DNA from: Pycnopodia helianthoides
Taxonomy: Eukaryota > Echinodermata > Asteroidea > Forcipulatida > Asteriidae
DNA length: 64,000 nucleotides
Reading direction: 5' to 3'
NCBI GenBank assembly: GCA_032158295.1
Contig: CM063255.1
Coordinates: 8,956,094 to 9,020,093 of the forward strand
Shown piece after piece: positions 36,130-47,663 of this stretch. Positions within the stretch are counted from its first letter, which is position 1; each line of letters opens with the position of its first letter. The translations under genes were made by a program, and so were the position numbers. The notes under the pieces were generated by a model. It searched no databases and had not been told where the DNA came from. It was given only the letters and a program-made list of their open reading frames with translations.

Positions 36130-38190
36130 TTAGTGGCCTGACGTTTCGACCTTAGCAGAGTCGAGAAACGAAGGCTAAATGACAAGACAACACACATACA
36201 TGCATACAAGGGGGACAAAAGCAGTCAAGTGGAAAAAACATGAATAGAGAGAGTGGAGATAGAAAAGCAAGAAGCATTCAGAAAGAGCAGGGGGTAAGCA
36301 GGGATTATGAAGACAAACAGGGGGGGGGTTGGAGGGGAGGGATGGCTAGACCACAAGAAGTTGGAAACACAAAGGAAAAAATGGAAGGTTGGAAGAAAAG
36401 TAAATAATTAGTTAATAGGGCAGACTAAAAAAATATGGATATCTGTGGGGGAAAGGGAGAAGGCAAAGACAAAGGGTTATTAGTCATTTCCTTCTTGGGT
36501 GTTCAAACCATGGGGTTGAATGGTCTTTATGCGCCTTATCCACAATTTCTCCCTACTCAGACGGACAGTCTCTCTGGAGTTACCTAGTGCCTCAATGCCC
36601 TGTAAATTCATGTCAAAAAATGGAGTGGTTAGGAAGATTGAAGTGGTGTCCTACAGGTGTATCCAGCTCGTGGGTGTTGACTGTGGATCTGTGGCCGTAG
36701 AAACGCCTCTTCATTGTAGTTCTTGTTTCACCTATGTATTGAACACCACAAACTCTGCAAGATATTAGATAGATTAGATTAGTTGTGGTGCAGGTGACAT
36801 GAACCCTTGTCTTATGGTGGTACCACCTATATGGCTGGTAAAGGAGTCAGATTCCCTGATGTGTTGTCTACAAACGATGCATTTTGATGTGTTGGAACAC
36901 CTAAAAGTACCCTGTGGTAAAGGGGGATTAACATCATCATTAATGGGGGGACTTATGCCGGGACGATGAGATCCCTGAGACTGGGTGGGCGTCGGAAGGC
37001 AACTATGGGTTCTTCCTGTACAGCACGCTGAAGCCGATCTGAAGTGTGAAGAATATGACGGTTGGAACTGGTTATTTTACGAATGGGAGGAAGTGAGGGG
37101 TGAAAAGTGACAACAAAAGGAACTTTCCCCTTGGAACTCCGTTGTTGCTTGGGTCCTTTGGAGAGTACAGACTCCCTAGAACGAACCTTGACTTTCTGAA
37201 TCGCTCGATGGACTGCTAGGGAGCTATGACCCCTGGAAACAAGGTGTTTCTTAAGTTCCTGTGAGTGGTGGAAAAAATCAGAATCATTAGAACAGATTCG
37301 ATGAAGTCTGAGGGCCTGACTGTAGGCTATGCTGGTTTTGCAGTGTCGGGGGTGACAGCTGGTGGAGTGGAGGTATTGATGTTTATCTGTGGGTTTAACA
37401 AAGAGATCTGTGGTTAAGCTGTCATCCGTCTTTATAACTTTGACATCCAGAAAATGGGTGTCCTTGGTCGAGTATTCATTCAAGAATTTGATGGTCCTGT
37501 GGAAGGAATTAATGTGGTTAATGAATGATATGAGGCTTGCTTCATCACTAGTCCAGATGAAAAAGATGTCATCGATATAGCGCCACCAGACCCAGGGACG
37601 GCAAGGGGCCGACGTCAACATGCGCTGTTCAAGTTGACTCATGAAAAGGCAGGCCACTGAAGATGCCATACGTGTACCCATTGCAGTGCCATGTACCTGT
37701 AGGAAATTCTTACATAAGAACGAAAAATTGTTTTTTGTAAGAACATGTTGCATGAGGGATACAATGTCAGAAATTGGCCGTGACAGTGACCACTCTTAGA
37801 CAGGGCTGAGGAGCAGGCAGCAATCCCTTCATCTTGGGGGATGTTGGTGTACAAAGAGGACACATCAAAAGTACCGATGATAGTGTTGGGGACCTGCTTC
37901 TGAATCTGAGATTTTACGAAGAAAATCTGGAGTGTCATGAATATATGATGGAACCTGTGGCATAAGCGGCTTGAGAAAACTGTCAACAAAAAGAGATATA
38001 TTCTCAGTGGGGGAACCATTGCCAGATATGATGGGTCTCCCTGGGTCTTTATTAAATATTATAGAGAAAACAACCAATTTATTACCACAACTTTGCTCAA
38101 TTTGTCCTAAAAAGCACCAACATCTCTGTAAATGTTTTACCAAACAGAAATTACCAAGGTAGGATAAAAATGCACACATGGGATTGTACT
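36130..38190 (-). mobile_element. Penelope-like retroelement, frame-broken
   Basis: Minus strand. 38179-37865 reads RPIISGNGSPTENISLFVDS and PSYIHDTPDFLRKIS; 38019-37750 reads IIGTFDVSSLYTNIPQDEG; 37753-36953 reads HGTAMGTRMASSVACLFMS and the catalytic WRYIDDIFFIW. These are hallmarks of Penelope-type reverse transcriptase. Further on (36780-36480) come FRCSNTSKCIVCRQH, then VQYIGETRTTMKRRF, the GIY-YIG endonuclease. At least two frameshifts separate these parts, so the copy is dead. The 3' flank at 36135-36175 contains GCTAAGGTCGAAACGTCAGG, a sequence like the degraded hammerhead-ribozyme part of Penelope terminal repeats. The 5' limit is uncertain. Confidence 0.85.
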
Positions 38191-38814
38191 TTTATACCAT
38201 AAAGAAACACATAGAATTCAAACAAAGCGGCACCTATCAAACGTACATGCACATATGTTACAATACTTTCCAAGAACACTAGAGGGCCTACTTTAATTTC
38301 ATGACTTACAGAAACTAACTTTACAAACGGAAGTTTCTCCCAGTTTTATCCACCTCTCGAACAAATAATTATCTCAGAATATGCCAGAGTCTTTTATTTC
38401 TAGGACCATTTATTATTTGTTAAGGAAACTTTGATAAAAAAGGCAAAATAATCTTACCTGAAAATAGTGAAAGTACACAGTCAAGGACAAGAGAGGCAAC
38501 GTGGTAGCGCGTGACGCTAACCACGCTGTTCAACTCTTGAGGGCGCTGTTCACCACTACCCATCGCTATCGCTCTACTCCGCTTAGTATTTTAGCGCACC
38601 TGTCTGGGTTCGACATCCTTACACACTGATTGGCATTTGACCAATAAGAGTCTGATCAAAGAACTAGTAAAACACTTGTTGCTTCATTGGTATAGATCGC
38701 TCTGAACGAAGACAGTTTCTTGATAACCTTTTCTTAAAACTAGCATTACGTTGACAAAACTCAAAACAATGATTCAAACTTAATGGAGGTATCGTTTTCC
38801 TTTCGAAACTACAC

Positions 38815-40000
38815 CGCCCTTGACTGCGTGGAAAACGAAGCATCAAAATCAACACTGGTAGCCCTGGAACAAAATGGCGGGTTGGTTTGATGTGAAGTCA
38901 AGCATCCTCTAATTAGATTCTGCACCCATCGTTTCGTTTCTGCTTATTGAGTTATTGAATAAAAAAGAACAACATATGCTTCTGAAAGTCACGTTCTTGC
39001 CCGCACCTTTTCCAATTAATTATAGAAGCTTTTGTAATGCAATTTCAACGCGTGATACCCAAGGCAACAAAACCACCAGTTAGGTCACGTTTCAACCCCC
39101 CCCCCCCAACTCAGCCTACGCTCTCACCCCCCCCCCCCCCTAAACAATATTCTCGGCTGAACAAAATTACAATGGTTAACCTTGTTAGGGAACAATTTGC
39201 CCCAAATAATTGAAACCGACCTCAGTTCGGCAGCGTCATAAGTTAATTATTTGGCAAGTTAAACTACTAGCAGCGTCTTTTTTTCACTTGTACCTTCATC
39301 CATGCTTGCGTACACTAAAGTCGGGGTCTACAGTGGTGAGCAAGTGATTCACTATACAGATTCAGTACACTCAAATTTTGCTTACAGCACTACTCAGTTA
39401 ATCATATACTGAAGTCAGGGTCTTCATAGGTGAGCAGGCAATAGAGATTCAATACGGTCAAATTTAGTGGTCAATGTTAATCTGAAACCACCACCCTTCT
39501 CTCTCATGGTACTGGACCAAACAACTCTTGTGCTGTGGATACTTTGTGGCTCAGCTGCTCTTAAAGGTTAAAGGTAAGTCATGGAATCGCGTAGGGGGGT
39601 ATACCCACAAAATATCTGAAGAAAACACTCCAAAAAATAAATGTCAGAATTGACCCGGATACCAGGTCCCAAGGAGCACGACCTATTTCTGGGTCAGGGC
39701 AACCCGGAAAGTAGTTTTTGAATATTGGGATCTTAACTCAGATTCGGTGTCAATTTGACCTGTTCTAGGTAATTTTGACACACATTCTGGGTCAAACTAA
39801 CCCACAATCGGGTCAGGCCCCACGAGACCCGGATCTTATAAATTCTTACCCGTGTTTGCTTTATAGTTTATCTCAGTAACTAGGTAGTATTTTTAACTAA
39901 CGGTGGGGGCGTTTGAACAAAAAGCATCCGATCAAAGAACTAGTAAAACAATTGTTGCTTCCTAGGTAGATCGCTCTGAACGAAGACAGTTAGAGTGATT
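38815..40000 (+). repeat. Leader/promoter module type L', copy 2
   Basis: Homologous to 32020-33000 and 52830-53720. Contains poly-C tracts (39099-39140), the leader at 39506 and the tract 'GATCGCTCTGAACGAAGACA', also found at 38695, 50326 and 53625. It lies 1.6 kb upstream of the PAN exon of gene copy 2. Confidence 0.7.
39506..39573 (+). pseudogene. Leader exon, copy with 7-bp duplication at the donor
   Basis: ATG at 39506 encodes MVLDQTTLVLWILCGSAALK, close to the 32631 leader. TTAAAGG is then duplicated, so the GTAAGT donor at 574 lies seven bases further on and the frame would hit TAA. A weaker GTTAAA donor at 39567 would keep the old frame. Probably decayed or a noncoding leader. Confidence 0.4.
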
Positions 40001-42086
40001 ACATAACTCTGACCATGCAAGAAATATGAAAATAAGTGAAAACGTAATTATTGCTTCAGAAATATATTCGTTCGATAGTAACCAATTAGAAGAATTTCGT
40101 ATGATCACTGAGCAAATAACCTGTTTTGTTTACACCATTTTTATTTCGCCACCGTGATTACGCCAAACTTTTATGGTCAACTTTTTTGTTTGATGATATC
40201 CCTTTACATTTTTAGAAAACAACAATTCCGATTTTTTTTTCAAATCCAAAGAATGTTGTGCTTTTTTAGACAGCATAAACAAGAAAGTAAAACAAAATGA
40301 ATAATGATTTTTGTTTATTGTGTCAACTAAAATTACTGGTAGTGCACGTAAAGGAACCCAGAACACTTATCGTGGAAGGGTACGGGTTAACCTCGGTGTT
40401 TTGGGTTGACATGGCAAGAACCCTTGTTTACAGAATTCCTCGGGTTTGCGAGCTACAGTAATTAAGATCACCTGTAAGGCATACTTTGTTTCATTACCAG
40501 AAATTCTATGCAGTATTACACAACGTGCATTTTTTTCGTGTAGGCCAGGCGCCTTTATCAAGTGGTGGCTGAGCTCCCGAAGACAATCCATCGACCGTGA
40601 CCGAATAATGAGGTGTCAGTCAAAAGAAAAACCCTTAAAAGATATTTCCAGACCTAGTTGTTGCTACAGCTGTAACTGCAAAGCAATATTTTACATTCTG
40701 AAGTGTAGGGTGACGGTCGGTTAGCTTTGAAAACAATCCTCCTCCCATTCAATTCAGTATCTCAACTGTGGATATTGGTTTGTTGCTGCAAAATCAGTCA
40801 GTTCCGTACAAACTCAATATTATGTGTGACTCAATCTGTTTCTGCAGGTAAAATCACTTCACTCCCACACCATATAAACACCGGATAAAAAAGAGCCCAA
40901 CCTTGGAGCTGGGCCCAAGAAACTTGGTAATCATAGCTTGTTAGAAAATCATTCTCTCCCTCTAAAAAGTGACACTCGAGGCAGGACAAGGACACAAAGT
41001 TTCGTCAACGCCCGCGCATAGCTCAGGTTTCCCGCTCGTTGTTATGTAAATGATGGAAAAACATATGTTATGTCTGCTGCCACAAGTTCGCCTATCCCGT
41101 CGAATCCCAACATTTGAATTGGCGACAACTGTTTTAACGTAACACCGCAAGCACGTATTTACATTGACATTTTGATAAGATACAAACTGATTTTTTTTGA
41201 TCTGTTGCAGATTAAAGTTGCGACTGCAATATGACTGTCATCGCAAGCACTCTTTCCATTATAACAAAACTATTGCTGATGGTTGTTTCTTCTGATGTTG
41301 TAAATGGAGCGTGTCAACCTGCATCGCGTGACTACAAACTGCATCAAGGAAACATACTTGCATTCTATCCTAGACCATGCACTTAAAGATATGATCTACC
41401 AGGTTAGAAACGCAAGTTCAGACGTGGTATGTGCAGTACACTGTCTGCAAGATGATTCCTGCAGGTCCTTTAACTACTGCAATGACAAACTCTGTCATCT
41501 CAAATCAGCCAACTACTCCGGGATAGGATTGGAAATTCAGCTATTCACTGGGTGTCGTCACTACGGAGATGAAGAATTACAAACTGAAGGTAAACACAAG
41601 AAAAGTTTACGAAACAAATTATTATTATTTTTTTAACGTTTTCTTTTAGGTTCATTATTTTCAAAAGCTTCGATTTAGACATATCGTAACAATAGTAATT
41701 ACGAAAAAAGATAGACGTTTTTCAATAATTGAAAACAATGACGCCTGAGACAGACAAATTCATACAACCAGTAGGATGAACACAATCTATTGTTAACTTA
41801 AATTTGATTTTTTGGGGTCTGAAAATTGGAAAGTACTGACTTCGAAAGCTAGCAGTTAATGTTTAATGAAACAAAACTGTTTCTATTGAATAAGATGTAG
41901 GCAGTTGAAGGAAGCTTTAGTTTGTTACTGAATGTTCGTTTTATTATGTTTGGTTATGTTTGGGGAGGGGATTCTATCGACATCCAACGGCCCGAATTTA
42001 GCATATCCTGAGGTGTTATGATAACGAAGAAAATACAGTTTCGTTCAAAAAGGTGACTTACAGTAAAGATGCCTAAAAAAATTAAT

Positions 42087-42500
42087 GTGGCGTGTCGTGG
42101 CCGAGCGGATAAATAAGAACACCGGACGCAAGCTCTGGTGTTTCTCATCGGCAGAGTGTGGGCTCGAGTCCCGGTCGTGACACTTGTGTCCTTAAGCGAG
42201 ACACTTAACCATTCTTGCTGCGGATGGGACGTAATGCCGTAGGTCCCGTGTGTTGTGTAATGCACGTAAAATAACCCAGTTAAACTTATCGTAGAGTGTT
42301 CCCGGTGTTGCTTGTTTGATTAGCAGTGCATATTGCGCCAAAGCACCTTGTAAACCATTACTTGGTGCTATGTAAAGGAACAGGTCTCATATACTTCAAA
42401 ACGTTGCTCCGCATACCTTGCAGGAAAAAAATACTGAGCGCTTTGAGACGCCAGTTGGTGTCATAAAGTGCTATATAAGTCAGTGTCATTATTATTAATA
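42087..42500 (+). mobile_element. tRNA-derived SINE, uninterrupted copy
   Basis: Begins GTGGCGTGTCGTGGCCGAGC, B box GGGCTCGAGTCCC, then 'GTCCTTAAGCGAGACACTTA' and a tail 'GTGCTATATAAGTCAGTG' with ATT repeats. Gives the pre-insertion sequence for the nested MITE at 8579. Located between the PAN and middle exons of gene copy 2. Confidence 0.85.
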
Positions 42501-43389
42501 GTGTACGCAGATGAACTTAATTCGCAACGCTAACCTGTTGATTATTAGCTCAGAATTCAGCACATAAATGTTGCATAGTCATGTTCTTTTTTCACCATTA
42601 TATATTGATCTCATTATACTTTATGCACTAAACAAATGACCCCCTGGAAGTACTCATTACTGACCTTACTCTTTTCCGGGTCGACAGGACCAGCTATTGG
42701 GATTCAGTTTCTTGTTGACGCGATATGGACAGACCATTTTCCATGTCAAACATGACCCGGCACTTTTCCCCTCACATTTAAACTAAGTCATGTTTCACTT
42801 CAAACTACATCAAAGGCAAAGTACAGGAATGCGTTTATACAATTCTGAAACAGGTACCGCAGATTTTGGAAAATGGTAATCACCAACCCCCCCCCCCCCT
42901 CATTATCCCTGCTATACTCTGATGCAATCTGGAAAACGGTACAGATCAATAAAGGCTCGAACTTCACGATTCCTTAATTCCTTTTTTCCGCTTTCCATTC
43001 GTAAATACAATGAACAACTCCAGTCAAATTGAATAGGCCTGTATCCTGCCACTTAGCTATTCATCAATTGCATTGTTTCGTTTCCTTTCAACCAAACTTT
43101 GCACCAGTATCACGAGTAAAGAAAATAAATAATACCCTATGTTATCATATGTTATTCCTAGTTTCCTAAAAACGATATATATCCGTGTTTCCATATGACT
43201 TCCATATGACTACGTCACTGTAAATTTGCTACTGTGTATTATCTTTCTGTGTATATTGTTTTCTATTGTATATTGTTCATGTGCTGACAAACTGAATTTC
43301 ATTGGATCAATAAAATTATCTGAATATGAATCTGAATTTGAAACATTTTTTATATTCAAACCAAAAATTCACTGATTATATATTTCTCA
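42501..43389. other. Intron 2 of gene copy 2, no gene
   Basis: AT-rich, with a poly-C tract at 42888-42899. 43390-43600 is near-identical to 60108-60330 in copy 3, but neither is consistently open, so conservation here reflects recent duplication. Confidence 0.5.
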
Positions 43390-44235
43390 CAGACACTATT
43401 TCCTCCAGAAAGAGTATAAAATACTGAAAGAGTCACAAAAATTGCATTCGAAGACGCCCCAATCACCCGATGTAAGCGCGATGTGGACGTACACGCTGTC
43501 TACTCTACAATAAGACCGACTTGATAAAAGTTCACTGGTTGGTTGGATGGTATATCGAACAGAACTGAGAGGATGGGGAAAATTAGTATTCCGAACTTTC
43601 CACACAACGATGTATTTTCACTTTGTTGCCAGTTTGTCTATTATCAGGGCTTTAACCTCCCTTCTTTTCAGTAACAACATTGGAGGGAACTTCACTTTGT
43701 GTTACAAGTACGCATCGGTTTGAGAGAATAGAGCTTCAGCTGCCGATGACGTCACCATTGCGTCTAGAGTTCACAGTCAACATGGGTGATTTTGTAGATG
43801 TGAAGTTAACCTCTAGTGCTCCTGGTATAGATGAAGCGTTGTATTTAGTTAGTAAGTATCAATACAGTGGACATTCTCAAAGGTCAACCAAATCCAATTA
43901 AAAACAATTAAAACAATTACTGTCATCTGATATTTTGATAAACACCGTTGGGTTGAGTAGAAACCAACTTAACATGTTTGAACCTTTGTATTGTGTCATT
44001 TCTCACTGAAAAGTCGGGTTAAATTTGTAATGTATCCATAAAGTCCCAAGGGTGATCAAAATCCATTCCAGCCCTCTACACTCTAATGAATCCCGGGTCA
44101 GAAATGACCCGGATCCTGGTCCCTAGGGGCCTGACCCATTTTTGGTCAGACTGACCCGGAAACTGGTTAAAAACTTGGATTTTGACTCGGATTATGCTGT
44201 TTACCACGGGTCAGTTAGACACAGTTGCCGGGTCA

Positions 44236-44372
44236 TACGATTTCACCAAACTTTTCCTAACTTGGGATTAATCTTAGGACTTAGGCCGTATCCATAGACG
44301 TAAGGACACATTGAACCCATCCTACTCATCCTAACTCGAGATAGGATTAATCCTAGCGCTTCGTGAAATCGG
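44236..44372. mobile_element. Short inverted-repeat element (GATTTC-ended family), second
   Basis: ACGATTTCACCAAACTTTTC at the left and, in complement, CCGATTTCACGAAGCGCTAG at the right, each followed by a GGATTAATC tract. Same general design as 11479-11626. Confidence 0.6.
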
Positions 44373-44393
44373 CTGCAGGTACGCCAATTTAAT

Positions 44394-44660
44394 TACGCGG
44401 AACGCAATCTATAGCTATTAGTACCAGCGAGTAATTTTTGTTTACACGCGCGCACACACAACCGAACGCGCACGGAACAAAAAATTTAAAACGTTTTTTG
44501 AAAATGTACAAACTTTGTATGCCAACTTGATTTCGCAAAACGCAATATATAGCTATTACTACCAGCGCGTAATCTATTTTTACACGCTCGTACACACAAC
44601 CCAACGCGCATAGAACAGTACTTTTAACAAGTTTTTGAAAATGTACAAACTTCGAAAATT
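44394..44660. repeat. 138-bp tandem duplication
   Basis: 'ACGCAATCTATAGCTATTA' at 44402 recurs as 'ACGCAATATATAGCTATTA' at 44540, both followed by ACACGC and 'TTTTTGAAAATGTACAAACTT'. In the last intron of gene copy 2. Confidence 0.75.
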
Positions 44661-46437
44661 CGCTACTCAAAACAGATTGTCTATAACATTTTTCGCTTTT
44701 TCACAAAAAGGCATTTTTAGGAACGGGAATAGAAGAGTAGTGACTCGTTCTTAAACGGCCGTTCAAAACCACGACCCTGCCGGTTTTAAACGGCCGTTTA
44801 AGAACTCGTCGCCACTCTTGTATTCCCTTATTTAAACATGGTAATGTGATCTTCTCTTGACCAATCAGAACGGATGAACTTTCCCGGATATCTATGAATG
44901 CATATCGTACCTTTTGTTTTGGGAACCGTTCACTTGTTTTAATCTTATATGAATTTAGACATATGAAATTAAACTAGTCCAGTGAAAATTTAATTACAAA
45001 AGGTGGTAGACATTTTTGAGATATCGCTGAAAATCTGGAGCGGTTTTGTCCACGCAGGAAGAATAATTTATGACTGGCTGGCATAATCTGAGAAACATTT
45101 CTGCATAAAACGTTTCTCAGATTGACTATAATTTTTTGATCTCTCTTAAACCACATTCCCTAGAAGAGAATTGTTTTTCAAAATGTTATTCGTCATCAAC
45201 AACTGCAGTGCTCCTTACCAAGTAAGATTTTGTAGTTAATTGTTTGAGTAATTACCAAACGTATACCTTCCCTTTAAGTGCAATTAACAAAGGAATGTTC
45301 ACACAGAGGGTAACACATACCTGTGTCTGTGTGTGCAATGGATTTTTCAACCACTGAAAGTTTGACACATTCTTTCAGTTGCCGGTCTTTAATCGGTTAA
45401 CTAATTAATCTTTAAATGGTACTAAAACGTCAAATTGTGGCAATGCGGCAGCCGTAAATTATGTTGATTATTTTCAAATGAAAAACTAACAAACCTTTGT
45501 TTAAACGTTATTATGAGATGTTACATACATTAAGTAAATGCCTGCAAGGATAAATTCACACTCTTTGAAACTTGTCTTTTGATATGCGTTGAACAAATAT
45601 TGATGTATGATGACATTGTTCGGGATGCTAAGATTATTCTTAATTACTTGGCTGCAGGGCTGTACAGTAGTTCTGCTGGCATCTACAATCGGGAATCCTC
45701 CTCTCAACCGTGAGAAAACGCTCAACTTAAGATTGGCCCAAACTACATCGGAGTACCAGTCATGATCACATACGATAACGGTCGCTTCGAGGTGTCAATC
45801 CAAGGTGAGCAAGATTCTACCCTGACCTACGACGACACATCTCCACCTCAGCCCAGCTGGTTTGTTAGTTTTGATACTACGACTGAGGTTGAACTCAGTT
45901 TCACTGAGGTTGAGTTGAGTTTCACTGAGCCTTGTATTGATGATTTCGATCCAGAATTCACATAATTTCTGCAAGGCTTAGAAACAAGTTATGGATTAAT
46001 AACGTGTCATTTAGAAATACCGTTAATGGCAGATGCAAATCACTGGGACTTTTTGTTTCCCCCAATCTGTGACAATCTTTGAGAGTAAGGTCAACCCCAT
46101 CATCGTCGCATATCGTTGGGGTTAAAATATATATAATGACAAAATCACGCTTAATCGTTTTGCACTTGAGCATTTTGCCATTTTGTATTATTCACATAAT
46201 AAAAAATAAACTAACTTAAAACAGAATTTAACCACTAGTGAAGCACTTTATTTAGGACTTTATTAGTATATGTTTTGAAATTTTAAGAACGGTACATTTT
46301 TGTGTTTGACATTTTCAAATATGCCATGTTGCAAGCTGTAACACCATGTGTTTAGTTATCTACTTTGCTGTGTAGATGTTGTTCTGTAGAGAACTTGTCT
46401 TGCTAGATTTCCGGAATTCGGGAGTCTTCTAAGTTCT

Positions 46438-47390
46438 TTGAGACTTTTAAATCCTAAAGAACTTAGAAGTCTCCCGAATTCCAAAAATTTACTCCGAAAA
46501 TTAATGGCAATTGCTGTACGTCACTCACAAAATATTTCAGGTCTAAGTATTGGTGGAACTGAATTAAAAATTAGTAGTTATGCAGATGACACAACACTTT
46601 TTATTGACATTAGCGATGTCTCCATTAACACCACTTTTGATCTTTTAGACAAATTTTCTCTGGCTTCTGGATTGAAAACTAACTATTTAAAATCTGAGGC
46701 AATGAAGATTGGTTCTTTGATTTTAAATGAAAATTTGGAGCCGCCTGGGAAGATAAAACATTGGACGACAGGCCCGGTTAGAATACTCGGTGTTTTGTTA
46801 TCTCATAATGAAAAGGAGTTGATCCAGTTAAACTATATGACCCACAACTCATTACAATTAAAACAGTTCTCAATTTATGGGCAAAGAGAGATCTTTCGCC
46901 TATTGGTAAAATAACTCTTGTTAAAAGCTTAGCATTGTCTCAATTGACTTTCCTTTAAACTGTTCTGCCTAACCCTCCTCAGAAATTCATAAATGAAGTT
47001 AATACTTTGGTCTATAGTTTTATCTGGAGTGGCAAGTGTGACAAGATTAAGCAAAAAATCATGATTAATAGTTGTGAAAATGGTGGTCTTAAAAATGTTA
47101 GACTTGGAATGTATTCAAAAAAGTCTAAAATGTACATGGGTCAAAAGGCTCTTGAATGAGCCGCAGAAAATTATAAATTGAAAATATTTTATCAACAGAA
47201 AGTTAACTCAACTTGGTCCTAGAGATATCTTATGGAAAATTAATGTCACCCCTAAAGATTTCCCATTTCATATATTATTAAAGGATCAATTTCTAATTGA
47301 TGTCGTAAGATTTTGCAGATTTTGCCCCTGTTACATGATTGCATTATTGCTGGTCGTTGGTATTTTTGTTGAAAAGAAATTACAATAAAA
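46438..47390 (+). mobile_element. L1/Tx1-like LINE reverse-transcriptase fragment, 5' truncated, decayed
   Basis: 46438-46914 is open and contains the catalytic YADDTTLFID motif of reverse transcriptase, then FSLASGLKTNYLKSE and ILGVLLSHNEKE. Downstream, in broken frames, YSFIWSGKCDKIKQK and ENGGLKNVRL match the region after the palm in L1/Tx1-type elements. Stops make it inactive. It lies just past the terminal exon of gene copy 2. The 5' junction is a perfect-looking hairpin (46411-46479). Confidence 0.8.
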
Positions 47391-47663
47391 AGTGTTAAGT
47401 AACACTAAATTCTCCCCCGAATCGGTTGGAACCGAATGTTGAGGGCATTCCAAAAATATCTGCTTGCTGCCAAATGCCAGCCAATCTTTCCGTTCCTGTA
47501 ATTCCTTCCGAAACTATACCACTCTTGACTGTGTGGAAAGCTACCTTAGCATTTAGATTAGATTCTGCACCCACCGTTTCTGCTTTCTGAGTTATTGCAT
47601 CAAAAAGATCAATACATGCTTCTGAAAGACAATCTTTCCTCAATCAAAAAAATTGTTGAATAT

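Larger units (their letters stand above)
41211..45965 (+). pseudogene. PAN/apple + Methyltransf_FA-like secreted protein gene, copy 2 (broken)
   Basis: PAN exon 41211-41589 (ATG 41231), middle exon 43672-43851, terminal exon 45658-45965 (TAA). The signal peptide reads MTVIASTLSIITKLLLMVV and is followed by VNGACQPASRDY. An 11-bp deletion relative to copy 3 after 'FYPR' shifts the frame to a stop before the cysteine-rich core. The middle exon is fully open (LEGTSLCVTSTHRFERIELQ...). The terminal exon has an in-frame TGA after ESSSQP, then recovers through ITYDNGRFEVSIQG to a stop at 45965. A 21-bp tandem duplication at 45882-45923 repeats the residues VELSFTE. The last base of the middle exon is A where the others have G, making an Arg codon at the junction. 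Two independent lesions make this a pseudogene. Candidate leader exons lie at 32631 and 39506. Confidence 0.8.

Noticed and set aside
36520..36768. Plus-strand gene here
   Set aside because: The minus strand reads as the GIY-YIG region of the Penelope-like element.
42087..42180. Functional tRNA gene
   Set aside because: Only the promoter boxes are tRNA-like; no proper cloverleaf, and the sequence runs into a SINE body with several copies.
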